A DNA stretch of 64,000 bases from Arenicola marina (Eukaryota; Annelida; Polychaeta; Arenicolidae). The position numbers and the translations under genes were made by a program. The notes under the pieces were generated by a model. The model worked only from the letters and a program-made list of their open reading frames with translations. It ran no database searches and was not told where the DNA came from. The stretch is taken from contig OZ025265.1 in the NCBI GenBank assembly GCA_964019135.1, positions 20,931,143 to 20,995,142 on the forward strand. The letters are read 5' to 3'. Shown here piece by piece: positions 23,101 to 34,700 of this stretch. Position 1 is the first letter of the stretch. Every line of letters begins with the position of its first letter.

Positions 23101-23992
23101 TACAATGACATAGATGTTGATAAATGCATACATGAAATTTTACATAGTCCTACGACGACAGAACGCCGTACACAATTTTAATTTAGGTCTTTGCTTTTTT
23201 CAGACAACTCTGAGAAGCGATCTTTAAAAGAGCTGTGATAATTATTGGTTTTATATATAGGCACGACCAAAAATACGTGTTTTAACCAACTTGGTTTGTA
23301 GTATTCTACATAAGTAATATACAAGTGGATATCGTTTAGTATCCAGCAGAAGTGTTTGGTGTGTTATCGATACTTTGTATATATTATACCGACACATTAT
23401 GTTTGTAAACAACTATTCAATTACTACCACGACCAATGTATGAACGTTTGAGGTGAGCATCTACATGTGAATTTGATGTTGCAAACCTCAGAAAAATAAA
23501 TTATGTTTAAACCAAGTACTTGGTTAAAAGTCATGAAATTGTGTTTGATAGCGGACATCTGAGCTAAATTAATTAGATATAATTCGTTTTGTTTTGGTCT
23601 TTGTTTCATACAAATACAATAGCATAGCTGCTGATTAATTTAAATCATCAAAACACTTTCAATCTTCGATAAAAATAGTGGTATATCAGATATTGTGCTG
23701 CATAAGTAAGAACATTATGTTCTTACTTATTCGGACACATCTGGCATTGCGACAAACCTGGATCACCCCACACTTATTATGATCACATGGAGAGCACACA
23801 CGTATTGTCCGTTTGTATCTTGCCAGCGTAATTTGTTATTCATGAGATTATTTTGAACTTACCACTAATCGGATGTGATGGCGGGGTGGCCTCGCCCACC
23901 GCGGACATTGGGTTGTACACATTATTCAGCTTGAAGATGATTATGAAGGTTATAATTGACAGTAGAGCTAGAACCTTTACGGATGATTTCAT
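17148..23992 (-). CDS. Gene 3A: DUF1647-type type II membrane protein, 5 exons, 397 aa
   Basis: Minus-strand exons are 23863-23992, 19550-19668, 18367-18651, 17896-18000 and 17148-17702. Phases run 1, 0, 0, 0: exon 1 ends on a single G that joins TG at the start of exon 2 to make Val. Exon 1 encodes MKSSVK and a strong signal anchor (about residues 5-22). Exon 2 is a Ser/Thr-rich stem that starts at acceptor TTTCAG; using the nearer acceptor, 11 nt into the exon, would create an in-frame stop. The later exons carry VTAASSNNF, YFDIGL, CAFKP, WVDSS, the cysteine-rich region and an intact CHRYDQSAIN. Exon 3 is 285 bp and exon 4 is 105 bp, as in the paralogs. Intron 1 is about 4.2 kb and contains the 24-bp minisatellite and the 276-bp repeats. 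Gene 1 has no equivalent of the stem exon in this position. Function is inferred from family and topology only. Confidence 0.8.
19868..20636. repeat. 24-bp minisatellite in intron 1 of gene 3A, about 32 units
   Basis: Consensus unit TCTTCTTGTGTACTCATCAA plus AATG, with variants GGCTTC, GTATACTC, GTTTACTC and GTGGCCTC. The unit is eight codons long, so several frames on both strands stay open for hundreds of bases (plus-strand repeat VLIKMSSC, minus-strand MSTQEDML). Indels are rare and unit variants recur in a fixed order. It sits inside the long first intron of gene 3A, transcribed on the opposite strand. I regard the frames as a by-product of unit length. Confidence 0.95.
20729..21290 (+). 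repeat. 276-bp tandem duplication with coding-like texture
   Basis: The block starting TTCTATATAGCGGTCATGAT at 20729 repeats at 21005 with few changes. It includes CAAGTAACTGCCAACCTCGC and CACCAAGGTGGTTCGAGGGT. One frame reads FKAFLYSGHDTL, resembling the YS.HDTT motif of histidine acid phosphatases, but the remaining sequence does not follow that family. Possible relic of an exon; it lies in intron 1 of gene 3A. Confidence 0.6.
21291..23701. other. Remainder of intron 1 of gene 3A
   Basis: No gene is recognised. The stretch 21890-22080 is rich in TCGA/ATCGAT words (for example GACCTCGAATCGATAG and GACATCGACTCGATAG). A frame at about 21630-21930 reads YEPTGIYSGIPLPEAKLYVI and stays open in copy B with few changes, but it is unmatched to any family I know. 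Confidence 0.4.
23702..23730. repeat. Near-perfect palindrome, 14-bp arms
   Basis: ATAAGTAAGAACAT, one T, then ATGTTCTTACTTAT. It lies in intron 1, about 130 bp from the exon 1 donor of gene 3A. It could form a hairpin or bind a dimeric factor. The window ends before this point in copy B. Confidence 0.75.
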
Positions 23993-24499
23993 CCTTGTAT
24001 AATGTCTAGAGGCTGATATACAATTGTATATGAGCTGGTTGAATACGCATCTCAGGCGCGTAATAGAGCTGTAACCAAATGACTTCGGTCGGTATAATAT
24101 TGTAAGGAATGCCGTTAGTTTAGGTGTCGTAATATTGGATGTATTTTATTTGACAGACGAAATATATGGGGGATGTCTTTAAAGTGACATATTATTGCAG
24201 ATATTCGTATTGTACCGGTTGTACGCGGATAATTTTCAGCTTTTAGGTGAATAGACGCAGTCATAGCAACGGTTGTCATGGTAGTGACGTCAGATCAATT
24301 ATACTGTTATCGCGTCATGGTAACGGGCGCGCTTTGTTACTACATATGTCACTATGTTGCAATTTTCCACAACGATAGATTCCACAAGCCGTGGAACGGT
24401 AAGTTTGTATCAATAACTGTTGATGTACTGAGACCATATAAATATTTACATTTCATTCGGTGCTATCTAGTAGCGAATATATTCACAGTCTTACCAGCC

Positions 24500-24830
24500 T
24501 GTTAGGATTGCAATTTGTGTATGTTGCCGTCATAAGGAAGTGACTATCTTTTAGGGCTTAACTTACATGTAATGGTAGAAATTTAGTGGAATGCGAGTGG
24601 AATTATGGTGGAAGGTAAAGTTGGTGGAATATGGTATTGGTGGAAATATTGTGGAAATGTCTAAGGTATAAAAGGAGCGCGGATGGGCGTACAAGCAGTT
24701 CGCGTGGGTTACTCTCACGGTACTCGTCTTAGGTTACATAAACTGGTTATTTCAGTTTGAGAAATGCTAATGTATTAAATTAATTATAAGCTTTATTTGA
24801 TTCACGGTCTAAGTGCATACAGGCTGCAGG
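24500..24830 (+). mobile_element. LTR-like fragment with a strong TATA box
   Basis: A canonical GGTATAAAAGGAGCGCGG lies with its TATA at 24667-24674, preceded by degenerate GTGGAA repeats (about 24590-24660). The block starts near TGTTAGG (24500) and could end at TGCATACA (24821), which would fit a TG..CA long terminal repeat. No target-site duplication, matching second LTR or gag/pol frame was found. It may instead be the promoter of an unseen transcript. Confidence 0.3.
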
Positions 24831-27800
24831 TCCTGGTATGGTGCCTCTAGAACATTAGTGGCCTATTTTACCGGTGTCATTGACGTTCAGATGTTTATTC
24901 CTGGTGGCACTCGGGTATTAATTTAGGACACTAGATGGATAGTTTGGACTGGTTTAAGCCGCCACAAGTACGTTGCGGTGAAGGAACCACGGTCATGAGG
25001 TAGAGGGGCTGAGTAGTAGTATAAACGGATGCCAGTTAATGAATCACAAAGACTTATTTTACGTATATGATTGCGATTATTCCTGGGGACTTACTCTTTG
25101 CGTCTGTATAACTGCTTTTACGTATCGAATTGTATACAGGTGTATAATACTACGTTCGTTTTATCACCATATCGAATAAATGGGGCAACCCAAAAGTATT
25201 TCACGCCTTGGTTACTAGAGTCCTGGCGAAAAACCGTTACAATATTGACATATATAAGCAGTGGAAGTTGATTCGCCCCACTCGATGATCTACAGCCATC
25301 ACAACCAATTCAGATGCTTAATCGATGCCACATTGCAGCAGACGAATAGAAACTCGATGCTAAAATCGATAGTGTTGATGACAACGGCAACGCATGCAAA
25401 TAGCCTTATATTTATTGCACACCATATACGTGTCAAGTTTTTATTGATCTGATATTTGAAAGTCAATACAGGTAACCAAATAGGGCGACATTGTGCCGGA
25501 TGATGAAGCTACTTGTAGATTATGCGATCGAAAGGTCCTGGACCTGTATATTGGGCAAACTCAATGGGGGAGCTAACCCGTCTATGCATACATGAGTGCG
25601 AAAGTCAACATGGCATACTACAGAAGTGCTGTTTGATGACACACCCCAACGTGTTAAAACAATTTATACACCAATAAACAGATCATTTCCCATAAAAATT
25701 GTTTAACACGTTTTAGGTGGAAATCATTCATTGGGCGCAGTGTTATGCAATGCCATTGTGAACATTAAATGCAAAGGGGATGCTTTAAAAGATTTTCTTT
25801 TAGACTACTAAAGGTTGATGCCCGCAAAGTATGCAGCAGAGACCGTTGATGCTATAGCATTGACGCAGAAAGTATCACTCTCTCGTGGGGTCTCGAGCCC
25901 TATCATGTCTAAATGTAACTCATATGGAAAGGGTCGTGTGTTGCCCTATATAGTGACAGTTCAACAAAAATGGAAGCGACAGTTTTTTCTGTAATCATAA
26001 GCCGAATATTAGCTTTTTACCGCAAACGACAATATCAAAGCACGTCATCAAACAGCGGGCATTGTCGACGTTCTCTGACGACTTAAAGGGGAACCAATTC
26101 CGGCCGTAAGAGCACTGCCAAGGAGAGAATATAGTCTAAAGATACCATTCATAAAAGAAAACAAATATATAGCTACGAATTTACGGAGTAGAACAACAGT
26201 GTAGACTTAAAACATACTCGATATTACAAAATTGCGTCATCAATGTTGGAACAACGTTAACACAACCAGGCTTTGAGAGGAATTATCGATCTTCAAGGGT
26301 GACCAGATTTCACAAGTGTCGTACCCACAATATTTATGGTTAACCGATAGTGACAATACAATCGTAAGAACTTTTTACTAAACCGAAGCAAATGATAACG
26401 ACCATGACAATTACCCTTTGAAACAGCAAAGCATATTACTTAGTATGCAAATGAATGTATATATTCACTGTTTGAAAAAATTAACATTACCAGAAAGTAA
26501 TTGCCAGTCTTAAAGACCGCATGAGAACCAAAATAAAATATCAGTAAGAGGAGATATGATTTATTCATTGTCTAAGATACCTGAACAAACATTTCCAAAT
26601 TTAAATTGTGTGCCACAAGCCTGTAAACACTACATTTGAGTATTCTAGAACTCATGAATATTCAAATATGATGTCATGTACTGGACGCAAGAAAAATTGG
26701 TGCCAAAGGCTGGGTCCAGAAATATGTAAACTGGAGCAGATTACGTCCGTCCCTAGTTATTGATCTAGTTACAGACTTTGCAACTTCATCCAGTACAAGA
26801 CTTCATACTGAGGCCAATGGTTCCAAGAATCCAGCAAGAATGCTTGAAATGTTGATATGTTAGTTTGTATTAATTGTCAAAATCAGAAACATAAATGCTC
26901 TGGTGTTCCCGTATATTTGAAAGCAGATCTTTTCAGAGCTATCAAGTGGCATCAATACTCTCATGGGGCATTTAAAGAGTGATCAGAATTCTCAATAATG
27001 TGGTTTCCAAAAGATAATGACAGTAGAATTAAGCTAATTGCCGTAAAAGTGATATACAATTAAAATTCCACAAGCTCTTTACTCAGAGTGCTGTCAGTAT
27101 AAATTCCGTTGACGTTTAAGTGTGTGAACGATCTGACGACACTAGCTGAAACGAATTTTCACAGTGCTGATATAAAAATCAATATGAATATTTCCAGTTA
27201 ACCAAAAAGATAAGAAAGATATAGAATAGTGCTCTGCCAGGCCGTTTTGCACAGCACATGTGCGCTTGCAGGTATGACATGATACTGCTTGCATTCTGTA
27301 ATGATCATGTATAACTACTAGCTACCTCAGCGGCAAGGTTCTGTGACCTTCGATGAATACAAGTATAACGATCATTGTGCGTATCAATCTACTTGAATTA
27401 AAAAAAAGTGTGGCAAAATACACGCCGTTTGTTAAAACAGTACATAAGATGATTAGGTCCCCCCTCAGTTCGCAGCACACAACCCGGCGACCATCGGGCA
27501 TTTTGAAGTAATATATAACTGATAGGCCTCGATTTAATTACAACTATATTGCGAACTTGGCCTATTAAACACCTTTGATAATATCTAGATCAAGTGCGAG
27601 CTCTTTAAAATTGTATTTTCATTGACGTTTCTAATGTTTTTGTAACGCTGCATATTGATCAGACGAATAGAATATCGACCTCAAAATCGAATACTCAATG
27701 ACGGTGAACAGTGAGGTGAGGTAGAAAAACATGGGCCTATATAACAACAGCACGAGCTAACGGGGTCCTAGTGACTTCATGTGCCCGACGTCAAGCTGCA

Positions 27801-28444
27801 GCAGCCCGCCACTTTTTAAAACAACAAGAGAGACATAGGCTGCAAATTACTGACAGAAATTGTTCCTACATCGTCCTGATCTCCACGTCGTCTTTCACCC
27901 CCGGAGATTCAAACCGCAACCCATGGCATCAACCATCGCCCAAACCATCGCTGGCTTATGGTATTTAATTCCCCATGTACTTATCATTGTTAACAGGGCA
28001 AAAGGAATGATTCGCTACAACACTGTCTAGCTTCATAAACTGAGCAGGCATACTAAAGTTTTCACTTTTTTCTCGTCTTTTGCCACCGTTTCCAACTCTT
28101 CAACGACCGTATTAAGCGAGTGGTGGCCAGTCCAACTCGCAAGAACTGCCAGTTGTTTCCTCCGTTGACTCGACTGACTCGGTTATGTCGAAGCCACATA
28201 TTTAGGCCGTTAAAGTAAATGGGAATGCAACAACAACAATTCAAACCCAAGCACGTTTATTATCGTATTTTCAAGGGATTCAATATGCAATTCAATGCCA
28301 CATGCAATACCATTTGCAAACTCCTCGCTTTCATACGTTTCATTTCATAAGTGCGTTTTACATTGATGATCAATTTAATGATGCAATTATAATGGTTTTA
28401 TATGAGTGAGAGCATTTTTCAATATATATATTTGGGATGATATG
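24831..28444. other. Intergenic stretch, decayed and unrecognised
   Basis: No frame over about 70 codons and no family match. Related words around AGACGAATAGAA..TCGA..AAAATCGA occur at about 25338-25372 and 27659-27690, which suggests an old dispersed repeat. The 25.5-27.0 kb part has the uneven texture of a decayed mobile element, but I cannot name it. Confidence 0.4.
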
Positions 28445-28584
28445 CATATGGCATTGCGTCGAGTGCGAGATGGGTTTATCTCAGCACAAGTCTCCAAAAT
28501 CCTGCCTGAGCCTTTAGGCGAAGGCAGGATTTCGGAGATGCGTGCTGAGATAAACCCATCTCGCACGAGAAGCAATGCCATATG
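28445..28584. repeat. 140-bp inverted-repeat (hairpin) element
   Basis: The left arm runs CATATGGCATTGC..GTGCGAGATGGGTTTATCTC..AGGATT-complement, and the right arm mirrors it as GAGATAAACCCATCTCGCAC..GCAATGCCATATG. Arms are about 60 bp with a few mismatches and a central loop near 28508-28525. It begins and ends in CATATG. It resembles a foldback MITE or a microRNA-like hairpin. Seen once in this window. Confidence 0.8.
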
Positions 28585-30964
28585 TATTTTCTCGCTCGAA
28601 TAGAACTTCAAACGTCGCCATTAAGTCAACACGGAGATCTAACGATGACAATGATACTCACAACTGCACCTAAATATTTGGTCGAAATCATAACAGTGGC
28701 GCTCAATAGCACCTGTAACTAAGTGTTGCGCGCGACGTGTTTCCTTGGAGATATGACGTCGTCAAAGTGATTACGCCTCTGCGGCGGAGATAGGTCTAAC
28801 GAACATATTGTTTTAGGCAAAATGGTATCTATTTGTTAAATGAACCTTTTGTTTTCGTAAATTGTGGCTGTATTTCTATAGTTGGAGATTATATGATTCA
28901 GGCCTATAGCTATTAAGTTCGGTTGGTTTGTTGGAACTATTTATGTAAATATCAGTTACGCGCATTGACACCGCGGTAACCACGGAGACTGAGTGACAAG
29001 ATCTGTAACGTGAATGGCGGCAGCAAAACAACGCACGATTGGAAAACTAAAATGGATCTTACACAGTAAGTTTCAGCTTTTAAGCCGCCAAACTTCGCCA
29101 CATAAACTAATTTGTCAAACTGTAACATAATATGATAAAATCTCAATTTCTGACACGTATACCGGGATGGGTTTTTCCCGGAACTGGTGTGGACATTGGC
29201 CACTGACAACAGAGTGCGAGAAACAATATTCACTTTGCCCTAACGTTTTGTAAAATGAAATCCTCACTTATTTTACCATTGCATATTAGCAAATCTTTCA
29301 AGAACCATCAATCACTTCAGTGAAAGACTTGAAGAAGAGGCATTTCTGAGGTTTACCCCTATTTATTTGTACATATGTGTTACCCCATATAAATTTCTCT
29401 GTAATATCTCGCCCACACTTTACCTTTAAACACTTCTATAATCTAAATATATTATAATACACACATTTCCTTATAAAATTCTGGTATTTTATCGATCTCA
29501 ACAAAGTTTCTGGCATCGATACAATTGACTAACAATGAACGTTTAGTGTATACACACAGATCGTATTGCAAGATTGTATGCAATAAATAGTTTGACATAT
29601 TGTTAAGCCACTTTTTTGGACCAAATTGAGGACATTAAAGATGTTTTACCTTGTAACATATAACAATACATTTATTTTGAATATAATTGATATCCACATA
29701 TTCAGATAATGTGTCCAAGCCGTTTTCAATATTTAAAGGGATTGAGCAGATTTCAACAAATGCTGTATGAGGAATTTTAAGAATATTACTTGAATAATGT
29801 TCTACATCAGATCACTTACATATGCATGAGATAAATATAATTGCACCCCTAGACCTATTTATTCTTTCGTATATAAATATTAATCAACAATACGAACAGA
29901 CAAAGTCAGACAACTACCACATATTTAATCCTTATGTTTATGATTAATGAAAAGCCTTGATTACGGCGGTCGGCTAATACCCCATTCCCACTTCACAAAG
30001 AATTATTTTCCATATTCCCAGTTCATGGTGAAATGAAAATCCCAGTCCCGAGGAACGCAAATAGCCCTTGCACCCCCCCCCCCCCCCCCACCACCACCCC
30101 ACTGCAAGCCACCCGTTACATGGGCCTGATAAGCAAAACACCCTAAATATGGCACCTTAATAGCAGACAATGACACCATTGTATCAGGTCAACGACTTGC
30201 ACCATGTGCGTTGCGTACGGTTTAGCAAGGTGGCAACACCACTTAGAGCCCCCAAGTTCAAAGTCAAGTTCAAAGTCCATGTGGGAGACATTCTGTTGCG
30301 CAGCGGCCCGCGCCTTGCTAACCTTGTTGCATACACGGCGGGTATCTCATTATGTCGGATGGCGACACGTTTGTTTGTAAACATGCGTTGGTTGGTTTGT
30401 TCTTTTCATTTCCACCGCCTCCACGAATGTCTAGTTTGAGCTGTTACTCTATGCAAATGGTCAAAATCATCTCACAGAAGATAAAGAACGTGTTGAAAAC
30501 TTGAAAATGGATGCATGACCAATTTGAAGCCGATCACTGGCAATGTGGTGGTAGTATAGACAACAAAGCTGTCAAGTTTTGGGGCCACAGCTGTTCTGAG
30601 TGTCCAAGTACACGCATAATGCGAAGGCACCCGCTGAATAACTGAATAATTCTATTAGGGCAACTATGTGCCATACAATTTACAATAGTCGGTATCGACC
30701 TGCCTGGCTTGATCCAGGTCGAGGGATGAAGGGGGCGCAACAATCCTACTTTTGGGAAATAGCAATAGACTGTGAAGCGGAAGGCAGTGATTTTATTTTA
30801 CAGGTTTATTAGCGTGCGCGCACCCGTCGCCATTGTGAATATCTGGCTGATGCAAATGGGACATCAACGAACTGAGAAAGTATGGGTGTTTATTGCAGAC
30901 ACACGCACTCATCCTCCCTTTTTTTTTCCAAACGCACAGGAACAGCGCCCATGCATACCGACGC
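28585..30964. other. AT-rich intergenic stretch
   Basis: No gene is recognised. It contains a run of about 17 C (30073-30089) followed by ACCACCACCCC. AAGTTCAAAGTC is tandemly doubled at about 30255-30275. Confidence 0.5.
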
Positions 30965-31058
30965 ATGTTAAAAGCGGCTCGCCGATATGATACTATACGT
31001 TCTGCACTCTTGATTACTGTGTTTGTTATACTCTGCATACTTTATGCGGACCAGGCAG
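30965..31058 (+). CDS. Possible orphan first exon encoding a signal anchor
   Basis: From ATG at 30965 the frame reads a basic start (MLKAARRYDTIRSA) and then a hydrophobic segment (LLITVFVILCILYADQ), ending at a candidate donor GCAG|GTATCA. The exon would end in phase 1, the same phase as exon 1 of gene 3A. No downstream plus-strand exon of either local family lies before the opposite-strand methyltransferase gene. Another anchor-like frame starts at about 31266. This may be a relic or a chance frame. Confidence 0.3.
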
Positions 31059-31757
31059 GTATCAAATATTGCATTTGGTGCCGTGACAAGAATACGGACA
31101 TAGGATTATCGTTTGGTATTTTCCCTGAATGCAGATGGTCGCAGATCGATCCTGCGTCAGTTCAGACTGTGGACTATTCGGCGTCTATTTGAGCCTGATG
31201 CCTCAAATACTACACATATTGTCGTGAACGCATGCTATCTACGGGGAAATCGCAGAATCGAACTAATGTATGTTTCTTACGGACTAGCAATTTCAGTTGT
31301 GTGCATACTCACCTCAGCGGGTCTTTTTTTAAATAGGAAGCAGACCCATCTGACACCGAGGCGCGAGTCGGACTATGAAATTGTTCTTGAAAGAAACAAT
31401 ATCAGACACAGATGTTTGCATTGTGGCATTTAGACGTATCACACTTTAAGAGATTGGCGTCATTTTCGAAACAGGTTTAGGTGTGGGAGGGTGAGGGGGG
31501 GGAGGGGGGGGGGAGGTAATGTTAAGCCCAATCTACTTGGTTACACCGATGCCGCGCAGTTGAGTAAGAGTCATTCATAATCAATCAATTATAATTGCCA
31601 AATGATTAGCTAATCATGGGTCGGAAATCCCATCAAATGACCTCTCCTGATCTCCAAATTTTGCGCAGCATTCTATATATGTGCAGTTCACATTTCTTCA
31701 TTTCAAACCTTGACACATCTTGACGCACACATTTACTTTGATGACGATGCACTAAGA

Positions 31758-34700
31758 TCAGGTATGCAAATGTGTGTCAGAGACAAAGTTGGTGTTCACG
31801 TAAAATATTTCATAGCAACATAGCGACTTTCCACCGATGGATACTGGTGTCAATTCCGCGAAGCGGCCACAACAATTATTGTTTGTATGGTATATGAACT
31901 TGCGGAATCCGACTCGCTCCAGGTCATCGAAGCTCTGGTAGATCTCGGCGTAGTCCAGGAGTGACATGACCTCCTTGGGGCCCAGAAGACGCGGGGTGTG
32001 GACTTCAATGGCCAGCTGCTTGACCTGGTTAATGACGCCGGAGTCGATCATTTCTCTGAGGGCGGGAAACTCGGCGCCTTCCACGTCCACCTTCAAGTAG
32101 TCGATCGCCCTCTAAAGGGAGAAATAAAATATCGCAAATATGATAAGGTAAATGGCTACTATTGCTATGAGTCTTCTCTTTCAGTATATTTATATTTGTA
32201 TCCCTGAGTTCCCATTCATATTACCTATCATAGCAACACCAGGTAAACCTACTAGGTAATATATTGGCGTAATTATGATGCTAACAAGGGCTAATCTGGA
32301 ACAATGAATGTGATACGAGAATGAGGTATAGGACTCCATAAGTGATCCCACGAACTAACGATGAAACAAATCAAATTCTTGCAGTTTTTTTTGCGTTAGC
32401 TCACGTTTTGGTGCTTGAGCTGCTTGGCGATCTCGCTGAGTGCAGCCATCTTCCATCCGTTCGGGTTCACCAATGAGGAGCCCCATAAGCCCAGATTGTG
32501 GAAGTACATGTTGGGCTTGTGGAGGTGGTCCTCTAGATGTATGCTGGGAGAAAAGATTGGTTTTGTAAATATAGTGCAGTACCTTACTTTAGGAGACAGC
32601 AATTGACAGTTCGATAAATGAGCATTGGGGCGCGGAGTGCTCCAACCCGACCATTTAGAAAAGTAAATAATAATGATTGGTAAGTAAGAACTTGAGGGTG
32701 GATGTGATATTTCGATGGACAATAGCCGCCCCAACGGATCCCTCCCGCACACATGTGAAGTCGAATAATGTTATTGTGATTGATCATTGGAAATGATGCT
32801 TTGTTTACCTGGGATCGAATGAATGTACCTCGCAGCCAAACTCCGCATTAATTGCGTCGTCAAAACTCCAGTCATTTGAAATACTGCAAGACAACGAGAG
32901 TTTTTAAGCTATAATTTTAAAATCAGGGAAGTGTATAATAAGCGAACAATGGACCGCTGCATGCAATGCAAGTGATGCAATTCCATGTAGCAGTAAAACA
33001 CATCTCATAAATTCAAGTAGTTATCTATCTTGCTAGAACTTCGTGGCACATCATCCCATTAAAAACAAAATAATTAATTGGATAGGATATCGATTTATTT
33101 CAAACAGGTACACAATTTTGCAACTGCGTTGTAAGCAGTTCACACTGACCCGAAAGAGTAGACGAGGCAATTGTTTCTGACTGGTGCCAACGGTTCGTCT
33201 AAACACACTTCATAGCCCCCGTCACGCGCCCGACCAAACCTCTGAACCGTGGTGCACTGGTAGCTTTGCGAGGTCATTTTTCTGAGAAACAAAAATAACA
33301 ACAATTATTTTGCCAGTAAAAACAAAACAAAATGTGTTGCCTGGACACAGGGGAAAGAAATAGGTGGTATATGGTAGGCAATTTATTATGAATATAGTGC
33401 AAAAAGTAAGTTTAGAAATATTGGGTGAAAAATGAAATTTAATGAAGCAGGCTGTATGATATCAATACCTGCTGTCAACTTGTGGCAAACGTTAATTAAG
33501 GCTGTAAATTATGGTAATGAAAGGTTTTGGATAGTTATACTTTCGCCAATAGTCGATTCAGGTAGCGACGACGCGTCGGAAAGGGGTAAAGGGGTCTAAA
33601 TGCCTGAGCTGGACTGACAAACCAATGAGAAACTAATATTTAATAACAATAATAAACACAACTATATACTAGTAGCCTTCATAATTAAAATACATTTCAT
33701 TTCTTTTAAACCTGGGCATTGTAGTCACTGAGGAGCCCGCGATCTGTGCATGTTGACGCCAGAGGAAACAATGAACAGCTCAGTTTAAACATGTGGCGCA
33801 TAACGTTAAATATGATTTATTCAAGGTTTTATGTATGTCGGCTTATGGGTGCCAATTATGGGATTTCTCGTCCACGGCATGTCAATCGTTTTATATAGCC
33901 TGGCGGAAGGTGATACGCAGACTATTTGATTTACCTTATCGAACTCACTCTAAATTTCTTCCAATTATGTGTAATGACCTGGCTGTTGAAGTGCAACTTC
34001 ACAATAGATTTATAGTTTTCGTAAAAAGTATGCTGGTAAGTAAGAACCCTTGCACGAATTTCTGTGCACGGTTATCCTTAAAGGGAAGCAAATCCAATGG
34101 AAGTAAGAGTGTGAATTTTATATGTGACAAATATCTTATCAGTAAGTACAATTTTAGTGCTTTATCAGCCAGCCGCTTAAGGAAGCACGTCTTAAATCAT
34201 TGTGATCGTGCCACGGAAGGAGATTTAATGTGTGTCAGTGCCATAAAAGAATTTTTGCAATTAAGGGCACAAAATACAGGTTCTGACGACAATGAAAGCA
34301 TAACTGACATCATCGAGTATTTATGCACTGAGTAGCACAGACCTAAACGTTCCTCTGAATTTCTTTCTGTTCTGTTTTTGTTGTTGTTGTTTTTTTTGTT
34401 CTCTGAATTTCTATGTTTTGCTCATTTTTTTTGTTCTCTGTGACTGCCATCTGTACTCCGTGTACGAATAAAGATATATAAAGAAAGGAGGGCTATGAAG
34501 GTTGGTGGAAAGGTGAATATATATCGACTCGCACACTTCGCAAATACACAAGAGCTTTAACTCGTCTGCCGCGCACAGGGCAAAGACTACTTTGTCTGAG
34601 ACGTGTCCCCGAAATAGCGGTCCCATTATATTTAATAAAGGGCCGAGAAAAGTTGGGCGCGTTCATATACATGTCCAAGTCACATGTTAAATGTATCCGA

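Noticed and set aside
28062-28250. Short minus-strand frame and other 60-90 codon frames in 24-31 kb
   Set aside because: Isolated, no motif, no splice support; expected by chance in this length of AT-rich sequence.
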